From Streptomyces sp. ITFR-21 (GTDB lineage Bacteria > Actinomycetota > Actinomycetes > Streptomycetales > Streptomycetaceae), in the NCBI RefSeq assembly GCF_031844685.1, contig NZ_CP134605.1:1149501-1213500 (forward strand): 64,000 nt of DNA, in the 5' to 3' direction. Within the stretch, counting starts at the first letter, position 1, and the number at the start of each line of letters is the position of its first letter. Made by a program: the position numbers and the translations under genes. Shown one piece after another: positions 15,592-24,965 of the stretch. Under the pieces are notes generated by a model. It was not told the origin of the DNA. It made no database searches and saw only the letters and a list, made by a program, of their open reading frames with translations.

Positions 15592-16057
15592 CACGTGCCG
15601 GCCCCGCGACCTCAGCGGTCCGCGTCCCCGGGGCACGCGGGGTGTTCCCCCCACGGGCCGGGGGCGGCCCGCCGCACGGCGGGGGTGACGCCGCGCCGGC
15701 CGCCGCAGCCGCCGCCGTCCCGCTCCGGACCGGGGCCGCAGCCAGGGCTGGGGCAGCGCCGGGGCCGGGTTGCGCCTTCAGCGCCAGGGTGCGGCGCGAG
15801 GGGCCGTAGACCCAGACGGCGCCGTCCTGCCCCGCCGGACTCCGGTCGCGGGCACGGGACGGCCCGGGGTACGCGCCGCCGGCGGCCCACCGCAAGCCGG
15901 CCGGCCGGTGGGCGCGGGCGGCCTCGCCGTCCTCGCGCTGCTCGCGGACGGGGACCTGCCCGGCATCGCGGTCCGGCCCGTCGATCCGGTCCACGCCGTA
16001 CACAATCCCGGTCCGGACCGCGCGGGACAGGTCGGCCACGAAGCGGCCGATCGGCAC
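15551..16057 (-). CDS. hypothetical protein, low-complexity C-terminus
   Basis: 168 codons from a GTG at 16057. Reasons to believe it: GGAGGGAG lies at ideal spacing upstream, third positions are strongly G/C, and the first 35 residues (VPIGRFVADLSRAVRTGIVYGVDRIDG begins the product) look like real protein, as does QDGAVWVYGPSRRTLALKAQ near residue 95. Reasons to doubt it: the last 70 residues are Ala/Pro/Gly-rich and the stop lies within the nuclease terminator hairpin, so the end may be wrong or frameshifted. No family was recognised and no transmembrane segment or signal peptide is evident. Confidence 0.42.
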   Translation of the reverse strand: MPIGRFVADLSRAVRTGIVYGVDRIDGPDRDAGQVPVREQREDGEAARAHRPAGLRWAAGGAYPGPSRARDRSPAGQDGAVWVYGPSRRTLALKAQPGPGAAPALAAAPVRSGTAAAAAAGAASPPPCGGPPPARGGNTPRAPGTRTAEVAGPARVTAAPGVRSPGRP

Positions 16058-16388
16058 GGACCGCTCCCTCCGGGGCGCAGGGTCGCGCGGCGGCGCCGGC
16101 CGCGAAAGGGAGCTCGACACCCGAGGCGTCGGCCCGCCGCGGGGACTTAGCCCCGCGGCGCGGACACGGCGGGGATGTGGCGCGGGACCTCCCGGATGTA
16201 TCGCGGCCACGTCCGTGGCCCGGCACCGACTCCCGGTGAACGGTGGCCGTGCGGCAGGCGAGCGGGCGGCAGGCGAGCGGGCGCCGACCGGACCCCGGAC
16301 CACCGTCGCCCGCCCGCGCTTCCGTCAACTCCCGGCGCCCCTCGGCCGCGCCGGCGGCAGCGCTCGGCCCCCCGTACCGCGCCGCCGG
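16058..16388. other. intergenic with hairpin, no gene seen
   Basis: A perfect 9-bp stem, GCCGCGGGG/CCCCGCGGC with loop ACTTAG, spans 16136-16159. A direct duplication of a 14-15 bp G/C-rich unit lies near 16252-16284. No coding sequence is supported. Confidence 0.4.
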
Positions 16389-17876
16389 TCAGCCCGCCGT
16401 GCCCTCCCGGGAGCGTGCCTTGAAGGCCGCCTTGCGGGCGTCCTTGGCGATCTTGCGGTCCGGGTGGAGACGGCCCATCGCCTCCAGGACGTCGGCGGTG
16501 GCGGGGTGGTCGACGCGCCAGGCCGCGTCGAAGAAGCCGTCGTGCCGGGCCACCAGGTCGCGGATCAGGTCGCCGAGCAGCTCCGCGTCCTCATCGGTGG
16601 CCAGTTGCGCGGCCAGCGTGTCGATGGTGAGCCAGAACACCATGTCGGCGCCGGGCGCCGGGATGTCGGCGGCGCCGCGCTCGGTCAGCCAGACCCTGGC
16701 CAGGCCGCCGAGCCGGGGGTCGTCCAGTACCTCCCGCAGCGCGGGCTCCGCCTCGGCGCCGAGCAGCGCCAGCGTCTGCTGGCAGATCAGCCGCCGGCCG
16801 GGCGCGCTCGCGTCGTCACCGCGGCCGGCCGCAAGCAACTCGGTCGCCGCCTCGACGGGTTTGCGGTCGGTCAGCCACAACTCGGCCTCGGCGCGCGCCG
16901 CGTGGTCGGGGTAGTCGATGAGCGCGGCCAGCAGGTCGGCGGCGGGCCCGTCGGCCAGGTCCCCGATCACGGGTGCCTGCGCCCCGGCCTCGATCAGCCG
17001 CTCCCGCAGCCCGTAGACGCCGAGCGGGGTGAGCCGGACCAGCCCGTAGCGCGAGATCTCCTCCGGGTCCAGGCCGTCGGGGCCCACCTCGGACAGCTCC
17101 GGCTCGCCGTCCTCGGCGATCAGCGCCCCGTCCACCGGCCGGTACTCCAGCAGCCCGGCCGGCCCGAGCAGCCGGAACTGCTCGTCGAGCCGCATCATCA
17201 CCGCGGTGACCTCTTCGAGCACGGCGTCGCTGGGCTGCTCCATCTCGTCCGGTACGACCAGCGAGGCGGCCAGCACGGGCAGCGGTACGGCGCCCGGCTC
17301 CGGCTCCGCGGCGTCCATCGCCATCAGCACGTAGAGGTTGGCGAGGGCGGTGTCCAGGAACTCCGCCTCCTCTTCCGGGTCCCAGTCCATCTCGTCCAGC
17401 ACCGACCGGTCGCCGTCGTCCAGGACGTCCTGAAGGCCCTCGTAGTCCGGCTCGGAGGCGTCGGCGAGCGCGTACTCCGCGGCGGCCAGCCAGAGTTCCA
17501 GCAGGTCCTGCGGGTCGCCCGCGGCCACCGCCGCGTACGCCTGCGCGCGGACCGCCCGCCCGGCCGGCTCCCCCGCCGACGCCGCCTCCTGCGCGTCCTC
17601 CTCGATCTCCAGCGCGAGCAGCCCGGTGTCCACCGCCACGCCCCACGCCTGGGCGGCCTCGCCGAGTCCCTCCTCCGCGTCGATCCCCAGCTCGGTCGCC
17701 GCCGCGGCGAGGTCCGCCTCCAGCAGCTCCCCCATGGCGTCGACCGGCCGCCCGTCCCCGGCCCACCGCACCAGCCGCAGCGCGTGCTCCAGCAGCGGTA
17801 CGGCCCGCGCCAGCCGGGCCAGTTCGGCCGCGGGCAGCAGCCGCACCGGCGGCAGGACGAGAGGACTTGCGGACAT
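16389..17876 (-). CDS. large acidic hypothetical protein, actinobacterial
   Basis: 495 residues, strongly acidic and mainly alpha-helical in appearance, with Ala/Leu/Glu-rich repeats (for example EEAEFLDTALANLYVLMAMDAAEPEPG and GRLHPDRKIAKDARKAAFKAR at the end). No catalytic motif, signal peptide or transmembrane segment is visible, so it is probably a soluble cytoplasmic protein. Proteins of this type, beginning with PPVRLLPAAELARLAR, are conserved in streptomycetes without an assigned function. I chose ATG at 17876 because GGGAGA lies 6-10 bp upstream; a TTG at 17891 is in frame. It stands as a single gene, 276 bp downstream of dapD on the same strand. Confidence 0.82.
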   Translation of the reverse strand: MSASPLVLPPVRLLPAAELARLARAVPLLEHALRLVRWAGDGRPVDAMGELLEADLAAAATELGIDAEEGLGEAAQAWGVAVDTGLLALEIEEDAQEAASAGEPAGRAVRAQAYAAVAAGDPQDLLELWLAAAEYALADASEPDYEGLQDVLDDGDRSVLDEMDWDPEEEAEFLDTALANLYVLMAMDAAEPEPGAVPLPVLAASLVVPDEMEQPSDAVLEEVTAVMMRLDEQFRLLGPAGLLEYRPVDGALIAEDGEPELSEVGPDGLDPEEISRYGLVRLTPLGVYGLRERLIEAGAQAPVIGDLADGPAADLLAALIDYPDHAARAEAELWLTDRKPVEAATELLAAGRGDDASAPGRRLICQQTLALLGAEAEPALREVLDDPRLGGLARVWLTERGAADIPAPGADMVFWLTIDTLAAQLATDEDAELLGDLIRDLVARHDGFFDAAWRVDHPATADVLEAMGRLHPDRKIAKDARKAAFKARSREGTAG

Positions 17877-18152
17877 TGGACGGTCTCCCAATTCGGCGTG
17901 GAACGAGCGTGGGGCGAGGGGGGCGACGGGGACGGGAAAGCGGCGAAGCGCGTGGCATCAGCGTATTGCCTGCGCCGCCCTGCTCGGCGCCGCGACAAAC
18001 CGTGCCCGCCGGCCCGCCGGGACCCGCGGGCACGGCCGGTGGGCGGTCGGGCAGGCGGGCGTCGGCGGAGGCCCCGGGGGGTGGCCGGCCGCGGACCGGC
18101 GGGGTGGCCGGCCGGCGGCCGGCGAGGTGCCCGGCCGGCGCCGGCGGGGGTG

Positions 18153-19130
18153 TCAGTTGTGGCTGTGCAGAACGGAGTTGAGGCCGCCCCAGGAACCGGT
18201 CCGCTGGAGGACCTCCACCTTGCCGGTGGTGGAGTTGCGGCGGAAGAGGAGGTTGTCGGCGCCGGACAGCTCGACGGCCTTGACGATCGTGCCGTCGGGG
18301 AGGGTGACGCGGGTGCCCGCGGTGACGTAGAGGCCGGCCTCGACCACGCAGTCGTCGCCGAGCGCGATGCCCAGGCCGGACTCGGCGCCCAGCAGGCAGC
18401 GTTCGCCGACCGCGACGCGCTGGGTGCCGCCGCCGGACAGGGTGCCCATGATGGAGGCGCCGCCGCCCACGTCGGAGCCGTCGCCGATGACGACGCCCTG
18501 CGAGATGCGGCCCTCGATCATCGAGGTGCCCAGGGTGCCGGCGTTGTAGTTGCAGAAGCCCTCGTGCATCACGGTGGTGCCGGCGGCGAGGTGGGCACCG
18601 AGCCGGACCCGGTCGGCGGCGGCGATCCGGACGCCCGCGGGGGTGACGTAGTCGGTCATCCGGGGGAACTTGTCGATGCCGTTCACCGCCAGGTGCAGGC
18701 CCTCGGCGCGGGCCGCCAGCCGGGTCGCTTCGAGGTGCGGCACCGGGACCGGGCCGAGGGAGGTCCAGGCGACGTTGGCCAGCAGGCCGAAAATGCCGTC
18801 GAGGTTCTGCTCGTTGGGGCGGACCAGCCGGTGGCTCAGCAGGTGCAGGCGCAGGTAGATGTCGTGGGCGTCCAGCGGCTTGTCGTCGGTCGAGCCGATG
18901 GCGGTACGGACCGCGATGACCTCGACCCCGCGGCGCGGGTCGGGACCCAGGGCCTTCGGGGCTGCGGCGCCCAGGGCGTCCGCGGCCTGCTCCGCGGTCA
19001 GCCGCACGGTGCCCGCGGGGCCCGGCTCCGAGGTGAGTTCCGGGGCGGGGTACCAGGTGTCGAGTACGGTGCCGTCGTCGGCGAGGGTGGCGAGGCCGAT
19101 GCCGATGGCGCCGGGGCGGGAGTCAGTCAT
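18153..19130 (-). CDS. dapD: 2,3,4,5-tetrahydropyridine-2,6-dicarboxylate N-succinyltransferase
   Basis: 325-residue left-handed beta-helix acyltransferase. The N-terminal domain ([17 protein letters not shown] start, then [24 protein letters not shown]) is that of the actinobacterial DapD branch, which is longer than the enterobacterial type. The hexapeptide-repeat region runs from about residue 165 to 290 ([54 protein letters not shown]). The protein transfers succinyl from CoA to the cyclic intermediate of the lysine/diaminopimelate pathway, needed for the LL-DAP of streptomycete peptidoglycan. The active-site Glu is probably in [10 protein letters not shown]. The ATG at 19130 gives the expected length. 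It is monocistronic here, the conserved core gene bordering the accessory block to its right. Confidence 0.95.
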   Translation of the reverse strand: MTDSRPGAIGIGLATLADDGTVLDTWYPAPELTSEPGPAGTVRLTAEQAADALGAAAPKALGPDPRRGVEVIAVRTAIGSTDDKPLDAHDIYLRLHLLSHRLVRPNEQNLDGIFGLLANVAWTSLGPVPVPHLEATRLAARAEGLHLAVNGIDKFPRMTDYVTPAGVRIAAADRVRLGAHLAAGTTVMHEGFCNYNAGTLGTSMIEGRISQGVVIGDGSDVGGGASIMGTLSGGGTQRVAVGERCLLGAESGLGIALGDDCVVEAGLYVTAGTRVTLPDGTIVKAVELSGADNLLFRRNSTTGKVEVLQRTGSWGGLNSVLHSHN

Positions 19131-19595
19131 GGACCCGACGCTAACGGTTGCTCCGGCGTGATCGTTAACCGGCTCACCACGCGGTCGGCGGGGCGGCTTG
19201 GGTCCGGCCCGCCCGCGCCCCTCGGCCGGGCCCCGCCCGGACTCCGCGCCCGGCCCGCAGGCCCGGCCGCCGCGCCCTGGCCCCGCGCCAGGGCCCCGCA
19301 GTCCCGGCTGCCATACCCTGACCCCGCGCCAGGCCCCCGCGCCAGGACCCGCCCTGCAAGCCCGCCTCCGGCAGGTCCGCCCGCGCCCGCGTACCCACCG
19401 GGCGGCGGTCCCGGCCGTCCGGCCGAGGGGCGCGGGCGGGCCCGCCCGCGCCCGCGTGCCCAAAAGGCCCGCCCACCCGCGCCGACCGCCCGCGCCGACC
19501 GCCCTGGTCACCCGCTCCGGGGCACCCGCTCCGGGGCACCCTCTCCGGTCACCGCCCCGTCCGCCCGGCGCGGCGAGGCCGCCATACGCGGGCAC
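19131..19595. other. low-complexity intergenic region
   Basis: Very C-rich on the plus strand with short imperfect repeats (CCCCGCGCCAGG at about 19281 and 19322-19345; CCGCTCCGGGGCAC twice near 19510-19540). It contains the dapD promoter; no gene was seen. It is a plausible left border of the accessory block. Confidence 0.45.
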
Positions 19596-21422
19596 TCAGT
19601 GGCGTGCCCGCGGTGCCGGCTCCTGCCAGGCCGCCGCTTCGGCCGGGCCCGCGCCCAGGACCGCGCAGCGCAGCCAGTGCTCGCCCGGGGGCAGGGTGGC
19701 GGTCAGCAGCGGCAGGGCGGTGCGGCGGAAGAGGACGCTGGTGCCCGGGAGGAGGTCCAGGACGCGGCCGGGCCGGGGGGCGGCGGCGGGGCCGGGGCCG
19801 GAGCCGGGGAGGTCGCGCAGGCCGCTGAGGTCGCCCGCCGCGGAGACCGCGAGGGCGGCGCCCGGCGACTCCTCCCGGCGGGTCGGGGCACCGTCCCGGT
19901 CGGCGGCGAAGCCGGCCTCGGCGGTGTGCAGGGCGCGGCCGGTGCGGATGCGGTGGGTGCGCAGGTGCCAGGGCGGCGCCGCGGTGAGCCAGGTGGTGAT
20001 CTCGACGTCGGGCCAGGGCCGCCACACACTCCGTACCGTGCCGTCCGCCGCGGCCGTCTCCGGGTCGGCGGGCTCCTCACGGACCCGGAAGTGCGCCGTG
20101 TCCTCGCCGACCGCCAGCATCGAGTCGTACGCCCCCTGCTCCAGGCCGCTCTCCCCGGCCGGCAGGCTGAAGCCGAAGCGGGTGGAGTACGCGAACTTGG
20201 CGTACTTCGCCGCTCCCCCGCGCACCCACGTGTTGTGCTGCCGCCCGCTGAGCAGCGTCACGTCGCCGCCGGACCGCATCAGCACCGCCCCGGCCGCCGG
20301 CTGGGCGAGCACGGCGGGCAGGTCGGGCGCGGCGGCCGGCTCCTCGGCGGTCCAGAAGGGATGGGCCGGCGGCAGCGCCAGCGGCAGGAACGCCTTGAGC
20401 GCCCAGTACGGCGACGCCGGCCCGTTGTACTGCTCCGCGACGGCGGGCTGCGGGTAGCCGTAGCCGACGCTCAGCAGCCCGCCGGGCGAGGTCTGCCCGG
20501 TACGCGCCCGCCACCAGCGCAGATGGCGCAGCAGCAGCCCCTTGACCTCGCCGTACGGCACCGCGTCCACGCCCGCGTAGGGCAGCGCGCCCCAGAAGGC
20601 GCCCTGGGCGAACCGGTAGGTGAGGCTGCGGCCGAAGGGCACGGCGGAGCCGTCGGCGGCGAACCAGTGCCGGAAGCCCACCGCGAACTCCGCGGCGCGC
20701 TGCCGGAACCGCTCGGCGCGGGCCGGGTCCGCGGCGCCGGCCAGCGCCGCGTAGATCAGGCCGTAGAAGTGCATGGCCCAGGGGATGTAGTAGTCGCGCT
20801 GCTCGGTGGCGCCGTCGCCGTACCAGCCGTCGGCGAGCGCGTAGGTCTCCAGCCGGTCCAGGCGGGCGTGCCGGGCGTCGCGGTCGTGGCCGTAGCCCAC
20901 CCGGTCCAGGCCGAGGCTGACCATCACGGGGAAGAAGTTCCAGTTGTTGGCCGGGGTACGGGCGTCGACGAAGCCCGCGAGCCAGCGGCCGACGCGGTCC
21001 CGTTCCTTGCCGTCGAGCCGGTCCCAGAGGTGTTCGGGGGCCAGGCAGAGGGCGAAGCCGAACGCGGCGGACTCGACGGTCCGCTGGTCGATACCGTCCG
21101 GGGTGCCCCAGAACTCGGGGTGCCCGGGGTCGGTGCCGGCCGCGAGGCCGCGGGCCCACACGTCCCAGTGCGCGAAGTGCCCGCCGCCGGCGGCCAGGGG
21201 CGCCAGGCCCCACAGCGGGCGGGCGTAGCCCTCCAGGTCCGCGGCGGTGTCGTCGTGGTGGGCGGTGTTCACCCCGAGCCGGATCCGCGCGCCGCCGGGG
21301 CTCGCGTACGGCACCAGCGGATCGGTCAGTTCGCGTACGTACGCCTGGAGCGCGTCCCGCGCCACCGGTCCGGCCGGGTCCGCGCCGGGGCCGCCGCCAC
21401 TGCCGTCCGTACCCCTGGCCAT
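19596..21422 (-). CDS. DUF2264-domain protein, possible GH154-type glucuronidase
   Basis: 608 residues without signal peptide or transmembrane segment. The first 370 residues look like an (alpha/alpha)-barrel: PLWGLAPLAAGGG, FALCLAPEHLWDRLDGKERDRVGRWLAGF, NNWNFFPVMVSLGL, DGWYGDG and YYIPWAMHFYGLIYA are strong DUF2264 phrases. The C-terminal 230 residues form a beta-rich domain (WRPWPDVEITTWLTAAPPWHLRTHRIRTGR). From memory, some DUF2264 proteins have been classified as glycoside hydrolase family 154 exo-beta-glucuronidases. If that holds here, intracellular release of glucuronate would feed the Udh/KdgD module at 2.7-11.4 kb. An MFS permease gene lies upstream on the same strand (214-bp gap), possibly importing the glycoside. 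Function is inferred. Confidence 0.8.
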   Translation of the reverse strand: MARGTDGSGGGPGADPAGPVARDALQAYVRELTDPLVPYASPGGARIRLGVNTAHHDDTAADLEGYARPLWGLAPLAAGGGHFAHWDVWARGLAAGTDPGHPEFWGTPDGIDQRTVESAAFGFALCLAPEHLWDRLDGKERDRVGRWLAGFVDARTPANNWNFFPVMVSLGLDRVGYGHDRDARHARLDRLETYALADGWYGDGATEQRDYYIPWAMHFYGLIYAALAGAADPARAERFRQRAAEFAVGFRHWFAADGSAVPFGRSLTYRFAQGAFWGALPYAGVDAVPYGEVKGLLLRHLRWWRARTGQTSPGGLLSVGYGYPQPAVAEQYNGPASPYWALKAFLPLALPPAHPFWTAEEPAAAPDLPAVLAQPAAGAVLMRSGGDVTLLSGRQHNTWVRGGAAKYAKFAYSTRFGFSLPAGESGLEQGAYDSMLAVGEDTAHFRVREEPADPETAAADGTVRSVWRPWPDVEITTWLTAAPPWHLRTHRIRTGRALHTAEAGFAADRDGAPTRREESPGAALAVSAAGDLSGLRDLPGSGPGPAAAPRPGRVLDLLPGTSVLFRRTALPLLTATLPPGEHWLRCAVLGAGPAEAAAWQEPAPRARH

Positions 21423-21636
21423 GGGTGGCCGCCTTCCGCTGTCCGACCGGTACGGCGATCACTCTCGCAACACCGCTCGGACAGCGTCAACGCCGCGGGG
21501 CGCCGCCGCGGATCACCGGCAGGCGTCGGGCTCTGTGCAGGAGGATGACATCGACACGGTAGCCGCGGGCCGCCGCCCTCGGGGACGGCCGGCGCGGCGG
21601 CTCCCTGAAGACGCGGCGGGAGTGGCCGCGGCCGGC

Positions 21637-22920
21637 TCACACCATCTGCAGGGCGGTCGATTTGGCGCGCGCGGCCAGTGCGGGGCCGATCAGCAGTGCC
21701 CAGCCGGCGCCCGCGACGCCGACCGCGGTGACCGTCCACCACAGGGTCGCGGGACCGCTCACCGCGTACAGCGTGGGTCCGACCGCCAGACCGAGGAAGC
21801 GGGCCATGCCCCGCGCCCACGTGAGGGCCGCCTGGTAGCGGGCCCTGGCGTCCGCGGGGGCGAGGTCGGCGACCACGGCGGTGGCCAGACCGCCGGAGGA
21901 CACCTCTCCCACGCTCCACACCACCACGGTGAGCACGTAGCCGGTGGTGGTGTGCGCGACCCCGGTCAGGCCGATGCCGACCGCGATCAGCGTGGCCGAG
22001 ACCGCCCACACCCGCATCCGGTCGAAGCGCAGCACCCAGGCGTTGGCGAACGGCTGCATGGTGACGACCACCAGCGCGTTGACGACCGCGGCCAGGCCGT
22101 AGGTGCTGGCCGGCAGACCGTGGTCGCGGATGGCCATCGGCACGGTGGTCTCGTACTGCCCGTACACGAACTCGTACGTCAGCGCGACGCCCACGAAGGC
22201 CAGCAGCAGCCGGTCGCGCAGCACCACGCCGTAGCCGCCGGACGCCCGGGGGCCGTCGTGCGCCGGCCGGGCCCGGTCGTGGGGCAGCGCCACCCAGGCG
22301 ACGGCGGCGAAGCCCAGGCAGGTCACCGCGTCCACCAGGAACAGCAGCCAGAAGCCCCGGTCGACGAGGAAGCCGCCGAGCGCGCCGGCGCCCGCCGCAC
22401 CGAGGTTGATCGCCCAGTGGTAGAGGCCGAAGGCCGCCTGACGCCGCTCCGGGCTCGCCGAGTCCACGATGACCGCGGTGACGCCGGGGGTGTGGAAGTT
22501 GGCCGCGGCGCCGAGCAGCGCCGCCCCGAGCGCCAGCGTGACGAACCCCGGGGCCAGGTACAGCAGCGCCTGGCTGAGCGCGGTCGCGACCATGCCGCCG
22601 AGGATCGCCGGCCGGCGCCCCACCCGGTCCGCGAACCAGCCGCCGAGGATCGGGCCGGCCAGTCCGCCCGCGCCGAGCGCGCCGAGCACGTACGGCGTCC
22701 GGCCCTCGCTGATGCCGCGCGAGCCGAGGTAGAACACCAGGAAGGGCACCACCATGGTGCCGACGCGGTTGATCACCGTGCCGCTGAAGACGACCCAGAA
22801 CGGGCCCGGCAGGCCGCCGAAGTACCGGCCCACGGCGGCCCGCAGCCGTCCGCCGCGCGGCGCGGCGGGCAGTTGGGCCGGTTCGGGCAGCTCCGGGGGT
22901 TGCAGTGCGGGTGCGGTCAT
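21637..22920 (-). CDS. MFS transporter
   Basis: 427 residues with about 12 hydrophobic segments after a Pro-rich cytoplasmic N-terminus. The MFS signature between helices 2 and 3 reads GGWFADRVGRRPAILGG, and ERRQAAFGLYHWAINLGAAGAGALGGF resembles the central loop and helix-5 region of drug/solute exporters (DHA1-like). It is divergent from a winged-helix regulator gene with only 69 bp between starts, the classic regulator-pump layout, so the regulator probably controls it. The downstream DUF2264 gene may be in the same transcript. Substrate and direction of transport are unknown. ATG at 22920 was chosen; the long frame continuing upstream is antisense to the regulator. Confidence 0.85.
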   Translation of the reverse strand: MTAPALQPPELPEPAQLPAAPRGGRLRAAVGRYFGGLPGPFWVVFSGTVINRVGTMVVPFLVFYLGSRGISEGRTPYVLGALGAGGLAGPILGGWFADRVGRRPAILGGMVATALSQALLYLAPGFVTLALGAALLGAAANFHTPGVTAVIVDSASPERRQAAFGLYHWAINLGAAGAGALGGFLVDRGFWLLFLVDAVTCLGFAAVAWVALPHDRARPAHDGPRASGGYGVVLRDRLLLAFVGVALTYEFVYGQYETTVPMAIRDHGLPASTYGLAAVVNALVVVTMQPFANAWVLRFDRMRVWAVSATLIAVGIGLTGVAHTTTGYVLTVVVWSVGEVSSGGLATAVVADLAPADARARYQAALTWARGMARFLGLAVGPTLYAVSGPATLWWTVTAVGVAGAGWALLIGPALAARAKSTALQMV

Positions 22921-22989
22921 GGGGGAATGGTGTGGCCGCAGGGCCGGTTGACGGCATTGATTAAGGCACAGCTGAATCCGGGAGCCGAC

Positions 22990-23970
22990 GTGGCGGGATC
23001 CTTGCGCTTCTCCTTCTCGGCGAGCGACGTGGCGCGGACCAGGTTCGCGGTCTCCCCGCTGTGGGAGGTGGTGGCCAGCGTCCGCGCGTACCGCACCGCC
23101 GCGCCGCGTTCCGTCCACCGCCACTGGCAGGCCGAGGTCGCGCCCCGGCTGGCCGCCGCCGGCCTCGACCGCGGGCTGCTCTTCGACCTGGTGCCGCCCA
23201 CGGGGTGCACCCCCGACTTCATCACCCCGGCGCCCCGCTCGGACGGCGGCGGCTTCGCGGCGGAACTGCGCGCGGTCGCGGCCACCCCGGTGGCCCAGAT
23301 CCGCCGCGAGCTGGGCGCGTTCGGGCTGCGCACCGGCCGGCTCGAAGCGATGTACGAGGACCCGGCGGCGGGCCTGGGCCGGCTGCTCGCGGAGACCGCC
23401 GCCTACTGGGAGGTGGCGATCGAGCCGTACTGGCCGAAGATGGAGGCGGTGCTGTCCGCCGACGTCTTCCACCAGGCCCGGCGGCTGGCCGCGGCCGGCG
23501 CGGAGGCGGTGCTCGGCGATCTGCACCCCAGTGTGCGGTGGACCGGGGGCACGCTCACCTTCACCGAGAAGACGTGCTTCCCGCACATCGAACTGGGCGG
23601 CCGGGGCCTGGTGCTGGTGCCGTCGATCTTCGCCTGGTCGACGGTCGCCACCACCGCGGCGACGCCCTTCACCAAGCAGTTGTTCTACCCCAGCCGCGGG
23701 TGGGGCTCGGTCTGGGACCGCGACCGCCCGCTGGTTCCGGAGGTGGTGGCCGCGGTGCTCGGCCGTACCCGGGCGCTGCTGCTGGCCGAGCTGAGCAGTC
23801 CCGCCTCCACCAGCGAACTCGCCGGGCGCACGGGGCTGTCCGCGGGCGGCGTCAGCCAGCACCTCACCGCGTTGCGGGACGCCGGGATCGTCTCCGCCCA
23901 CCGCGCGGGCCGCTCGGTGCTGTACATGCGGACGCCGGTCGCGGAGTCGCTGCTGGCGGCGAGTCTCTGA
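22990..23970 (+). CDS. ArsR-like winged-helix regulator with N-terminal DUF5937-type domain
   Basis: 326 residues. The first 240 residues (LRFSFSASDVARTRFAVSPLWEVVASVRAYR, LTFTEKTCFPHIELGGRGLVLVPSIFAWSTV) match the DUF5937-type ligand domain common in streptomycete regulators. The last 70 residues form an ArsR-like winged helix (LLLAELSSPASTSELAGRTGLSAGGVSQHLTALRDAGIVSAHRAG). No metal-binding Cys motif (CVC) is present, so the effector is probably organic. The GTG at 22990 follows GGGAG at good spacing. It is divergent from the MFS gene, whose repressor it probably is, in the manner of TetR/ArsR pump regulators. A broader role in the adjacent biosynthetic cluster is possible but unsupported. 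Confidence 0.83.
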   Translation: MAGSLRFSFSASDVARTRFAVSPLWEVVASVRAYRTAAPRSVHRHWQAEVAPRLAAAGLDRGLLFDLVPPTGCTPDFITPAPRSDGGGFAAELRAVAATPVAQIRRELGAFGLRTGRLEAMYEDPAAGLGRLLAETAAYWEVAIEPYWPKMEAVLSADVFHQARRLAAAGAEAVLGDLHPSVRWTGGTLTFTEKTCFPHIELGGRGLVLVPSIFAWSTVATTAATPFTKQLFYPSRGWGSVWDRDRPLVPEVVAAVLGRTRALLLAELSSPASTSELAGRTGLSAGGVSQHLTALRDAGIVSAHRAGRSVLYMRTPVAESLLAASL

Positions 23971-24086
23971 CCGGCGTCCGGCGGGAGTCAGGCGGCAGGG
24001 GTCCGGCGGCGGGCGAGGGGCGGACGGGCCGGCGGTGTCCGGCCGGTGAGGGGCGGGACACGGTCCGGCGGTGTCCGCCCGCCCGG

Positions 24087-24965
24087 CTAACCGCGGTCGT
24101 GGCACCGCACGGTGTTGGTCAGCGTCACCCCGTGGGTGGTGAACTCGATGCCGACCCGGTCCCGGTCGGCCAGCGCGAAGCCGTCGTGGAAACTGCCGCG
24201 GTCCGCCCCGAGGTAGACGTAGTGCACCCGGCCGGGCAGCAGCAGCGCCTGGTAGGAGAAGAGTTCGGCGATCATGTCCCGCAGGCCGTAGTGGAGCGCC
24301 TTGACGCCGGTGGTGAACGTGCCCTGCCAGGCCGGCGCGTGGTCCCGTTCGATGGTGGTTTGGCCGTGGACCTCCTGGGGCGGGGCGTCCAGGAAGAGCC
24401 ATGGGGACAGGGCCGCGTCGCAGAGTTTGGCGTACGACAGGTGCCCGGCGTGCCGCTTGAAGCGGCCGATGTCGGTGAGGTCGTTGCCGAGGCCGTAGCC
24501 GATGTACCGGGGGACGCGTTCGTCGTCGACGACGTAGACGAGGACGACCTCCGCCTCCTCGCACAGGGCGAGGGGCTCCGGCGCGGTGCGCAGCGGCTCG
24601 CCGGAGACCTTCAGGACGTCGCCGAGTCCCTTGAGGAACCAGTTGGGCTGGGACTGGGTGGTCTCGTCGACCTTGACGTTGTGGGTGGCCATGAAGCCGC
24701 TGACCATGGCGTCCCCGAGCGCGTCGGGGAGCAGCGGCGGACGGAGGTCCACCTCCCGGGCCGGCACGGTCACCGGGTCCAGGCCCGCGGTCAGCGCGTC
24801 GGTCGGCAGGGCGCCGCCCGGCAGCAGGCCGTCGCCGGCGGCGGCGAGCAGCCGGGCCCGCAGGCCGTCGCCGCCCAGCGGGTACAGCGTGAGGTCGGTG
24901 TCGCCGGGCGTGCCGAGGCCGAAGTACCGTTCGCCCCGGTGGACACACTCGTAGAGGGCCGTCAT
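24087..24965 (-). CDS. fumarylacetoacetate hydrolase-superfamily enzyme (AraD1-like)
   Basis: 292 residues. ALGDAMVSGFMATHNVKVDE, PNWFLKGLGDVLKVSGEPLR, EEAEVVLVYVVDDERVPRYIGYGLGNDLTDIGRF and a late VHYVYLGADRGSFHDGF are the FAH-superfamily metal and substrate loops in order. The type resembles the AraD1 or 2-keto-3-deoxy-acid dehydratase branch more than true fumarylacetoacetase. Such enzymes hydrate, dehydrate, decarboxylate or cleave 2-oxo acids using Mg2+. It is the last gene of the leftward operon, and its ATG overlaps the stop of the enolase-family gene (ATGA), so the two probably act in consecutive steps. A role in tailoring an oxo-acid fragment of the cluster product is an inference; a catabolic sugar-acid role is the alternative. 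Confidence 0.8.
   Translation of the reverse strand: MTALYECVHRGERYFGLGTPGDTDLTLYPLGGDGLRARLLAAAGDGLLPGGALPTDALTAGLDPVTVPAREVDLRPPLLPDALGDAMVSGFMATHNVKVDETTQSQPNWFLKGLGDVLKVSGEPLRTAPEPLALCEEAEVVLVYVVDDERVPRYIGYGLGNDLTDIGRFKRHAGHLSYAKLCDAALSPWLFLDAPPQEVHGQTTIERDHAPAWQGTFTTGVKALHYGLRDMIAELFSYQALLLPGRVHYVYLGADRGSFHDGFALADRDRVGIEFTTHGVTLTNTVRCHDRG

Noticed and set aside
16215..21548. Very long plus-strand open frame (about 1,777 codons) across the 16.2-21.5 kb region
   Set aside because: It is antisense to the acidic hypothetical, dapD and DUF2264 genes. Its translation is Gly/Arg/Val-rich with no family motifs, an artefact of GC-rich codon structure.
22921..24948. Upstream in-frame extension of the MFS gene (21637-22920) into one 1,103-codon minus-strand reading frame
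   Set aside because: The extension is antisense to the winged-helix regulator and out of frame with the FAH gene; MFS homology begins at the ATG at 22920.
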